6,984 bases of DNA from Deltaproteobacteria bacterium (lineage in GTDB: Bacteria; Desulfobacterota; JADFXK01): assembly GCA_015233285.1 (NCBI GenBank), contig JADFYA010000200.1, forward strand, positions 1-6,984. The letters are read 5' to 3'. Within the stretch, counting starts at the first letter, position 1, and each line of letters starts with the position of its first letter. Below, piece after piece: positions 1-6,600 of this stretch. The notes under the pieces are model-generated. The model was not told the DNA's origin, did no database searches, and saw only the letters and a list, made by a program, of their open reading frames with translations. A program made the position numbers and the translations under genes.

Positions 1-116
1 CTAAGCATTACCTACGTTTTGTCTTAATTTGTGAAACCATGAAGCGATACCTCCACTCCCTGACCTTGTTGCAGTTGCTCTTCTTAATCCACAAATGTCC
101 ATCGCAAGCGGGTAAT

Positions 117-146
117 TTGACAGCATGCGTTCACCACGTGTTTAAT
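117..146 (+). promoter_or_regulatory. Sigma70-type promoter for the alkylsulfatase gene
   Basis: A perfect TTGACA (-35) lies at 117-122 and TTTAAT (-10, five of six consensus bases) at 141-146, separated by 18 bp. Transcription would begin near 153, giving a leader of about 32 nt that contains the ribosome binding site at 173-178. The spacer carries the palindrome CACGTG at 135-140, directly against the -10 box. It could be an operator half or chance. The boxes were read by eye and there is no expression evidence. Confidence 0.55.
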
Positions 147-172
147 ACAAATCAAAATGTCCTATTATACAC

Positions 173-178
173 AGGAGG
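173..178 (+). promoter_or_regulatory. Ribosome binding site of the alkylsulfatase gene
   Basis: AGGAGG is followed by a 6-nt spacer and then ATG at 185. This is a near-ideal Shine-Dalgarno sequence, and it fixes the start that yields a complete signal peptide. Confidence 0.85.
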
Positions 179-184
179 GAAGAG

Positions 185-2167
185 ATGAAAAAACGAAGAA
201 TCTTGATCTGCTTCATTGTTGCTCTCATATTCAGTCTAATCCTATCCCTGCAGCTCCCATTGTTCGGGGACAACGCATCAAGACCTAATGAGGCGACTCA
301 AGCAACCAAAACGATGAACGCCCAGCCCGGAATGGGGCCCGTTGCCGACGTGAATGAGGAGTTGGCCAACGCTCTTCGCGGCCGGATTGCCTACGAACCG
401 AGCCTGATCATAAAGAATTCAGGCGGCCGTGCTGTTTGGGACATGAATCAATACAGCTTTCTAGCTAATCCCGCCCCGGATACCGCCCATCCTCTGCTGT
501 GGAATCAGGCCCAGCTTAATTGTATTAATGGCCTGTTCAAAGTTACTGACCGGATTTACCAGATCCGCGGCTATGACATCTCCGTTATTAGTTTCATCCA
601 GGGTGATACCGGCTGGATTGTGGTCGATCCCCTTACGACCACGGAGACGGCCAAAGCGGCTCTCGATTTTGTCAACAAGAACCTGGGGCAGCGTCCTGTG
701 GTCGCCGTGATTCACACCCACAGTCACGCCGACCATTTCCAGGGGGTGCGGGGTGTGGCTTCTGATGCCGATATCTCGTCGGGGAAGATAAAGATAATCG
801 CCCCACAGAATTTCTTGAAAGAGGCGACGGAAGAAAACGTCATCATGGGCAACGTGATGCAACGCCGGGCTGACTATATGTATGGCGGCTTCCTGCCCTC
901 CGGCCCGAAGGGACAGATCGATAGCGGTCTGGGCAAATACTTGCCCGTCGGAACCGCATCCATTTCTCCGCCGAGCGACGAAATAATCTCCACCGGACAG
1001 AAGATGACTATTGACGGTGTCGACATCATCTTCCAGATGACTCCAGGGACGGAAGCCCCTGCGGAGATGACTTTTTATTTCCCGCAATTCCGGGCGCTGT
1101 GCATGGCTGAGCTGGCCTGTCCTTTGTTGCATAATCTATTGACTCTGCGGGGGGCCAAGGTTCGCGACGGCCTGGCCTGGAGCAACTATATTAACGAGGC
1201 CATTGATTTGTTTGGGGCCAAGACTGACGTCCTGTTCGGCTCTCATAACTGGCCCCGCTGGGGAACAGATAAAATTTGTGATTTTCTAAAAAAACAGCGG
1301 GACCTGTACAAATACATCAATGACCAGGCCATCCGGCTGGCCAATGAAGGCTACAATATGGAAGAGATCTCTGAGATGTTTCAGATGCCGGATTCATTAT
1401 CAAAGGAATTTTATACTCAGGGCTTTTACGGTTCCGTTAGTCATGATGTCAAAGCTGTTTATCAACGCTATGTCGGTTGGTTCGACGGTAATCCGGCCCA
1501 CTTGCATCCGCTGCCTCCCGTGGAGGCCGGCCGGAAGTATGTGGAATTCATGGGTGGCGCCGACGCGGTGTTGCAAAAGGCCCGCCAGTCTTTCGATAAA
1601 GGGGAGTACCGCTGGGTGGCCATGGTCGTTAATCATCTGGTTTTTGCCGATCCCAGTAACCAGGCGGCCAAGGAACTACTGGCCTCCGCATACGATCAAC
1701 TCGGCTATCAATCCGAATCCGGTCCCTGGCGGAATTTTTATTTATCAGGGGCTAAGGAGCTTCGGGAAGGTGTATCGAAGAACACTCCTCATGCATCCGG
1801 GGGAGATTTGCTGACGAATTTGTCTCTCGATGCCATCTTTCAATATCTGGCCGTTCATCTCAATGGACCCAAGGCCGACGGGAAAAGCGTCACCATCAAT
1901 TTCAATTTTACTGATACAAGCCAAAAATATGTTCTGTGGTTGGAAAACTCCGTCCTTCACTATCAGAGCGACAAACAATCGGGCACGGCCGACCTGACAT
2001 TGATTATGACTCGGGTGACCTTCAATAAACTTCTGCTCGGCCAGGCCACATTCGCCGACCTGGTCAAATCCGGCGATATCATAGCTATCGGCCGCATCGC
2101 GGCATTGCCCGATCTGCTAGTCTTGATGGATCAGTTTGATCCTTACTTTAACATCGTTACTCCCTAG
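185..2167 (+). CDS. Exported linear alkylsulfatase (SdsA1/YjcS type, metallo-beta-lactamase fold)
   Basis: This 660-residue enzyme is predicted to hydrolyse primary alkyl sulfate esters such as dodecyl sulfate to alcohol and sulfate using a two-zinc centre. Residues 1-28 form a Sec signal peptide: KKRR, then a long hydrophobic stretch ending LPLFG. The metallo-beta-lactamase domain spans about 105-360. It carries HTHSHADH, giving H179, H181, D183 and H184, plus E290 (TPGTEAPAEM), E309 (CMAEL) and H354 (GSHNWP). These seven keep the ligand spacing I recall for Pseudomonas SdsA1, shifted by ten residues. The motif LRGAKVRD (321-328) is a family hallmark. A helical dimerisation domain follows (about 370-525), then an SCP2-like C-terminal domain (about 540-660) thought to receive the hydrophobic alkyl chain. 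Length and domain order are normal for the family, with no frameshift. The gene has its own promoter and no co-directional partner within 190 bp, so it is probably monocistronic. The family assignment is secure; the exact substrate is inferred. Confidence 0.95.
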   Translation: MKKRRILICFIVALIFSLILSLQLPLFGDNASRPNEATQATKTMNAQPGMGPVADVNEELANALRGRIAYEPSLIIKNSGGRAVWDMNQYSFLANPAPDTAHPLLWNQAQLNCINGLFKVTDRIYQIRGYDISVISFIQGDTGWIVVDPLTTTETAKAALDFVNKNLGQRPVVAVIHTHSHADHFQGVRGVASDADISSGKIKIIAPQNFLKEATEENVIMGNVMQRRADYMYGGFLPSGPKGQIDSGLGKYLPVGTASISPPSDEIISTGQKMTIDGVDIIFQMTPGTEAPAEMTFYFPQFRALCMAELACPLLHNLLTLRGAKVRDGLAWSNYINEAIDLFGAKTDVLFGSHNWPRWGTDKICDFLKKQRDLYKYINDQAIRLANEGYNMEEISEMFQMPDSLSKEFYTQGFYGSVSHDVKAVYQRYVGWFDGNPAHLHPLPPVEAGRKYVEFMGGADAVLQKARQSFDKGEYRWVAMVVNHLVFADPSNQAAKELLASAYDQLGYQSESGPWRNFYLSGAKELREGVSKNTPHASGGDLLTNLSLDAIFQYLAVHLNGPKADGKSVTINFNFTDTSQKYVLWLENSVLHYQSDKQSGTADLTLIMTRVTFNKLLLGQATFADLVKSGDIIAIGRIAALPDLLVLMDQFDPYFNIVTP

Positions 2168-2195
2168 CCGTCTTCTTTCATCTTGATAGGTCTGC

Positions 2196-2233
2196 GTCAA
2201 CCTGGGATATGGTGATCCTATCCTTAGGTTGAC
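2196..2233 (+). repeat. Imperfect hairpin downstream of the alkylsulfatase gene
   Basis: GTCAACCT (2196-2203) pairs with AGGTTGAC (2226-2233), and GGATA (2205-2209) pairs with TATCC (2219-2223). A one-against-two-base internal bulge separates the two helices, and the loop is 9 nt. The hairpin begins 28 bp after the stop codon, where a terminator would be expected. No run of T follows either arm, so it is not a canonical intrinsic terminator. It could protect the mRNA 3' end, assist Rho-dependent termination or bind a protein. The remainder of the 198-bp gap (2168-2365) shows no gene and no strong promoter by eye. Confidence 0.55.
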
Positions 2234-2365
2234 CTGACCGTTCATAGCTTGGGTTTAGAACCGGCAACGGTCGCCTTTATTGACTGTTTGGTCCCCATCC
2301 CCGTCGAAGCCGGTCACATTTTTCTTCGCATCCACAATAAGCATAAGACAAGCCTGTGAGTTTCA

Positions 2366-3322
2366 GTGAATCTATCTGCAGTTGTATTCTTTTTCTTATG
2401 TCTGTTGACCCCGGCGGTTGGCGGTGCGGCCTCGGTCGCCACCTCCTCCACTCCCCATTTTTCCATTCATTACGACCAGCCTGATTCTGATTTTGCCTAT
2501 TTTCTGTCTGGACAAGTTGAAAGAGTTTATTCCCAGGTCAGGACCGACCTTGGTGTGATTTACCCGGTCACTGTCCAGGTACGGGTTTGCGGCAGCGAAG
2601 CATGTTATCAGCAGAGCCAGCCGGCGGGCAATTATGTGCCGTCTTGGTCGGCTGGCGTGGCCTATCCGTCTCAGTCTCTAATCATTATAAAGTCGCCGAA
2701 CTTATTAAAGACGTCCTTTGAGCAAGCCATCAAGATTCTGACCCATGAGCTCGTCCACGTCGGCCTGGGCCAGACCTCTGCCTTCCCGGTCCCGCGCTGG
2801 CTTGATGAAGGGGTGGCCATGTATGAATCCGGCGAGTGGAGCATAGATAGATACCTATCCATGGTCGGGACGGTTATGGCCGACAAACTGATTCCACTGC
2901 GGGAACTGACTGCCGGCTGGCCGGATGAGACCACCGCCGCAGAATTGGCCTATGGACAGAGCTACTATTTAACGGCTTACCTGATCACAGCCTACGGCCC
3001 GGATTCGTTTCGGAGTTTCCTGAGATATTATCTTTCGGGAGCCTCATTTGAAGCTGCTTTGAAGCGGGCGTTTGGGTTGGGTCTGTTTCAACTTGAGGTT
3101 CAATGGCATTCATTCATGCGGCTCAGATTTTCGTATATTCCCATTATTACCAGCTCCGGCACTTTGTGGCTGCTGATCACTCTTCTTTTTGTCATAGTCT
3201 ATGTCAAGAAAAAACGGCACTCGGCCCGGCAACTGGAGATTTGGGCTTTAGAGGAGGAACGCATTGAAGCAGGAAGAAGTATTGGAACAACTGACCCTGG
3301 TGGCTACCGCCCTGAAGATTAA
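2366..3322 (+). CDS. Membrane-anchored zinc metalloprotease, peptidase-MA (gluzincin) type
   Basis: This 318-residue protein is predicted to be an exported zinc peptidase; the substrate is unknown. The start is GTG, the only start codon between an in-frame TGA at 2357-2359 and the signal peptide. Its Shine-Dalgarno sequence is poor. Residues 1-22 are a Sec signal peptide (AVVFFFLCLLTPAVGGAA). The catalytic motif HELVH has H127, E128 and H131. It is followed 16 residues later by E148 in PRWLDEGVAMYE, the WLxEGxA pattern of peptidase-MA-like gluzincins, where that glutamate is the third zinc ligand. C75 and C80 could form a disulfide outside the cytoplasm. A single membrane segment lies at about 259-280 (IPIITSSGTLWLLITLLFVI), followed by KKKRH. 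This implies an external catalytic domain and a cytoplasmic tail of about 38 residues. The gene overlaps the next by 59 nt, which suggests translational coupling. The fold class is well supported; the physiological role is not. Confidence 0.85.
   Translation: MNLSAVVFFFLCLLTPAVGGAASVATSSTPHFSIHYDQPDSDFAYFLSGQVERVYSQVRTDLGVIYPVTVQVRVCGSEACYQQSQPAGNYVPSWSAGVAYPSQSLIIIKSPNLLKTSFEQAIKILTHELVHVGLGQTSAFPVPRWLDEGVAMYESGEWSIDRYLSMVGTVMADKLIPLRELTAGWPDETTAAELAYGQSYYLTAYLITAYGPDSFRSFLRYYLSGASFEAALKRAFGLGLFQLEVQWHSFMRLRFSYIPIITSSGTLWLLITLLFVIVYVKKKRHSARQLEIWALEEERIEAGRSIGTTDPGGYRPED
3251..3257 (+). promoter_or_regulatory. Ribosome binding site inside the protease gene, driving the small ORF
   Basis: GAGGAGG lies within the protease reading frame, where it encodes part of the acidic LEEERIE tail. 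It sits 6 nt before TTG at 3264. This strong Shine-Dalgarno sequence is the main reason for choosing the TTG start of the downstream small gene. Confidence 0.75.
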
Positions 3323-3518
3323 GGTCAAGTTTCAGAATCTTAACCATCTGAGGCAAGGCCAGACAGGTGGCAGCTACATCTTGCGGGGGCAGGAGCACAT
3401 CCTGGTGAATAGTAAATCTTCGTTGTCCGAGCAGATCAAAACCTTGTGTTCGGAGTTAAAAGGTCGTGATTTATCGTCAATCTATGTCAAGCCGCTGATC
3501 CGTGAGATGATAGAATAA
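3264..3518 (+). CDS. Small conserved-looking protein of unknown function, translationally coupled to the protease
   Basis: This 84-residue protein has a TTG start and overlaps the protease gene by 59 nt in the +1 frame, behind GAGGAGG. It has no signal peptide, membrane segment or cysteine pair, so it is probably cytosolic. The N-terminal half (about 1-30) looks like a helix followed by a strand (EEVLEQLTLVATALKIKVKF). Then come a glycine-containing turn and strands (GGSYILRGQEHILVNS, about 35-50), a second helix (SSLSEQIKTLCSELKG) and the ending IYVKPLIREMIE. I recall similar short proteins, with GG-x-x-x-L-R/K-G, a strand, S/A-S-L-x-E-Q/K-I and Y-V/L-x-P-x-x-R-E, in deltaproteobacteria and related phyla. 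I know no function or family name. Coupling to a membrane protease whose tail faces the cytoplasm makes a partner or regulator role possible, but that is only inference. Confidence 0.8.
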   Translation: MKQEEVLEQLTLVATALKIKVKFQNLNHLRQGQTGGSYILRGQEHILVNSKSSLSEQIKTLCSELKGRDLSSIYVKPLIREMIE

Positions 3519-3692
3519 CCTGAGTTCGACGAATATGCTAAGCGGTCGGCATTAAGGACCATGATTTAATCCGCAGATGGCGCAGATTTGGGCCAAAATA
3601 GGTCTGTGGGTCTTTTCCATCTGCGGTCATCTGAGTAATCTGCGGATAAATTTCTGCCTCCCAGTAAGTAAAGCTACCCAAACTCAGGTTAT
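3515..3692. repeat. 12-bp perfect inverted repeat bracketing the convergent intergenic region
   Basis: ATAACCTGAGTT (3515-3526) is the exact reverse complement of AACTCAGGTTAT (3681-3692). The left copy contains the TAA stop of the small gene (3516-3518). The right copy contains, on the - strand, the TAA stop of the ATPase gene (3689-3691). Both convergent genes therefore end in the same TAACCTGAGTT context. The 154 bp between the arms has no ORF and encloses a second inverted-repeat structure. No T-run follows either arm, and I see no target-site duplication outside the arms. Confidence 0.75.
3569..3647. repeat. ATCTGCG-type palindromic intergenic repeat
   Basis: The heptamer CGCAGAT occurs at 3572-3578 and 3581-3587. 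Its complement ATCTGCG occurs at 3619-3625 and 3638-3644, with a variant ATCTGAG at 3629-3635. Units within each arm are spaced 9-10 bp. ATCCGCAGAT (3569-3578) pairs perfectly with ATCTGCGGAT (3638-3647). The overlapping CCGCAGATGG (3571-3580) pairs perfectly with CCATCTGCGG (3617-3626), so two alternative stems are possible. I recall very similar sequences, with repeating ATCTGCG and ATCCGCAGATT units, scattered between genes in various bacterial genomes as REP- or MITE-like elements. The element could end transcription from both sides. The pairing is visible directly; its function is unknown. Confidence 0.7.
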
Positions 3693-6600
3693 CTTAGGTG
3701 TTGTATCTTAAGATTGTCGGGTGGAACTGCCTCCCTGGCCAAGGTCAAGATGTGGGCATGATGGGTAAAATAGATTATCTGATTTTTGTTGGCCAGTTCC
3801 GCCAAAGCCTGAAGGGTCGCTTTAGACCTGTCATCATCAAAATTGACCAGAATATCGTCTAAAATAAAGGGTAACGGTCCTACCTCCCGGACATGCCGCT
3901 CGAGCGCGGCCAGACGCAAAGACAGATACAACTGGTCGCAACTACCCTCACTCATCGCATCTACCGAGACTTCTTCCCCTGACGGCCGCAGCCCAACCAA
4001 TATCGGGTTATCTTTGTTATCATACGACGGCTTCACACCGGCAAATGATCCCAGGGTTAACTTAGAAAAATACTTTCCCCCGGCCAGTAAGATCGGGTCT
4101 TGGTTCGCCTCACGGTACCGCTCAATCTCCCGGCCCAAAATGGCCGAAGCCAGCCGCAGCCGCATAAAGTTCTCCGCCTGGTGACTTATCTGCGCCAGGA
4201 TGTGTTGGGCTTCCTCGGCCGCCTCAGCCGCGGCCTCCCCACTACTCAATCCCTTTAGCTCGCTCTCCTCCCGGCCGATGGTCCGTTCCAGCTCGGCCAG
4301 GCTGCCGGTGTGCTCCTCGATACCCTGTTTTAATTCATCGATGCGCAGGCCCAACTCGTCCGGGTCCTGTCCTCCGGCCTGTGCAACCAGTTCCTCCGTG
4401 GTCATCCCTCCACCGCGTGATATTCGTCGCAGTTCTTGGTCTAGTTGCCGGGTCCGTTCCTCATATTTTCTTTTCAAGGCAGATTTTTCTTCGATCTCTT
4501 CCAGTTGTTCAGGGGATGAGCACCCGGCCTTCCGGCACATTTCCGTCAGCCGGCCGGTTATTTGTTCTATTGCGACTTCAGCCCGGTAGATCGTATCTGC
4601 TTTATCCTGTTTTTGTCGGGCTAACTGTTTCTGGGTGGCTTTATCCTCACGAGCCTGATTCAATCTGCCATTCAGTTCCTCACAAGCGCCGGAGGCCGGC
4701 CGGCCCAGCAAATCGGGGGCGACCAGGGCAAGCAAGATCTGGACATCGTTTTTGAATATAGTATCGTCATCTTTAATTCCGGCTATTCTCTCTTCCAGCT
4801 CTTTGGCCTTATCAATTTTATCAAATAACTCCTGCGTTTTATCGATGAAGGCGTGCACCTGGTGGGGACTGGCCGTGGCCGGCAATCCCAGGGTGGTTAG
4901 GGACCTTATCCATGATTCGTTCCATTCCGCAAGCCTAGCTTCGGCCTGATGCTTCCGTCTCACTGCCTCCCCGACTCTCTTTTCAAGACTCCGAATGTCC
5001 TTCTTCAGGTTCTCCTGGCCAGTGGCCAATTTCTCCTTTTCCACCAGATAGTCCTGGCTCCGATCCAGGATCGCGCTCAAAGATAGATCACCAGACTGTA
5101 GTCCCTCCCCCAACTCGGCCAGACAGGTTATTAAAGACTTAGCCTGCTCTTGGATCTGATTGTCTATGTCCTCTGCCTCCAGGCGGTACTCTCTGATCCT
5201 TTTGGAGCGTTCCACCAGTTTCTCCCGCTGCTTCAGCCAGGCCATCATTTCTTTTGGCAGCCCAGGTTTAACACCGACTGCCTGCCAAATCTCGGCCCAG
5301 TTATTCTCTTGAGCGGCCCGGTCTTGATCCGCTTTTTGTGTCGACTGGTCCAGCTCCTGTAACTTTTCCCGGCATTGGTCAATCGTGGCCAGAAGTTGGG
5401 CCAACTGTTCCACTCGCTGGGCCTCACGCCGAAGCCGGTCGGCCATGATGTCCGCCCCGGCGACGCTCTTTTCATATAATTCCTGGAGAGGCGCGACGGG
5501 ATCGAGGGCTTGAGCCTCTTCGGTGACATCCTCATGGTTTAGCCAGGCCCGGCGGACCAAAGACCATCCCTTGTCCCTCCTTTCTCTGATCAAGGCCAGT
5601 TCCTGCTCGGTTGGAACTTCGCCGGCTAGATGGAGGGCCTTTACCTGCCGGCCTGCTTTCTCCGCTTCTTCTCTCTTTTCCCTGATCTTTTCATTCAGAT
5701 TCTTTAGCTGGTTCGTTTGTTCTTCAAATCGAGATCTGAACCGCTCGACAGTTTCCGGTGACGGCACAGGTAGAGACTCCAGTTCTGCCAGGGTGGCCGG
5801 CCTCATGGGTAAGGCTTGAAATTCCACCAGACCGTGTTGCTCCTCATTTCCAAGTTTGGTTCGAATACTTCTCCTCTTTTCCTCCAAATCGCCTTGCTTC
5901 TGGGCCAGACGGATGGCCGTTCTTAGCCTGCTCAAATTCTTGGGCGCCTCCAGTCCGGCTAACCGGGCCCCGGCCTCATCCAGGTTAGCCTCCAGTTCTT
6001 CCAGCGCCTGAATCGCGTTCCTCTGCTCATCCTGGACGGCCCGGCACCTGGTCCCCAGTTCCAGAATGTTTAGCCGCTGGGTCTCGGTCAAACGCAGTTG
6101 AAAGGCTTCATCTATGGTCAAGTCAGGCCGCAACTCCATAAGACTCCGGGCTTGATCCGCTCGGAGTCTTTTCCAGGCACCTTCCAGGCCGGGCAGATCC
6201 AGGAGGGCTTTAGAATTACTTCCCAGTCGTTTATAAATTTCCGTGACCCGGCTCCCCTGGATAATCAGGTTTTCTGGGATGGCCAATTTTTTGAGATGGG
6301 TCTCTATCTTCTCTAATTCGTGCCCGGCCGATACCAGGTCGGCCCTGGCGCTCTCCATCTGATTTACCAGTTTAGATCGTTCCGTGGGATGCGACACAGA
6401 TAAGAGGGGGACACTTTCCAAATCTTCCAGGCGAGTTAGAAGCTCCTGTCTTTCGCTTGTGACCGGAAGAGCTTCCAACAGGCGAGTCATTCTTTTTTCC
6501 TCAATTTGCAACTTGCCTAGATCGGCTCGGACTTTATGGCTTAATCCTTTGGCTTCCTTAAGCGAATTCTCATGCGTGTCCCAATCTCGGCTGGATAGTG

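Noticed and set aside
163..168. TATTAT as an alternative -10 box
   Set aside because: Transcription would start at about 175, inside the ribosome binding site, and no -35 lies at the right distance. TTGACA-N18-TTTAAT upstream is far better.
39..188. 49-codon ORF beginning ATG at 39 with a hydrophobic N-terminus, its TGA overlapping the alkylsulfatase ATG
   Set aside because: It has no Shine-Dalgarno sequence before 39, and the good promoter for the downstream gene starts transcription inside it. A TGA overlapping ATGA is automatic when the next codon begins with A, and an open frame this short is likely by chance.
461..1132. 223-codon open frame on the - strand opposite the alkylsulfatase
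   Set aside because: It is antisense to conserved catalytic motifs of a clear gene, has low-complexity basic translation and matches no family I know. It is a shadow of the real coding frame.
4520..4560. MCRKAGC in the ATPase coiled coil as a Rad50-type zinc hook
   Set aside because: The cysteines are separated by four residues rather than two, and the motif is not at a clear midpoint apex of the coiled coil. The YhaN family is not known to me to carry a hook.
4200..4589. Serine-rich open frames on the + strand opposite the ATPase gene, including this 129-codon one
   Set aside because: They are the antisense of a Glu/Lys/Arg/Leu-rich coiled coil and show the expected Ser/Arg-rich shadow composition. 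None has a good ribosome binding site or a recognisable domain.
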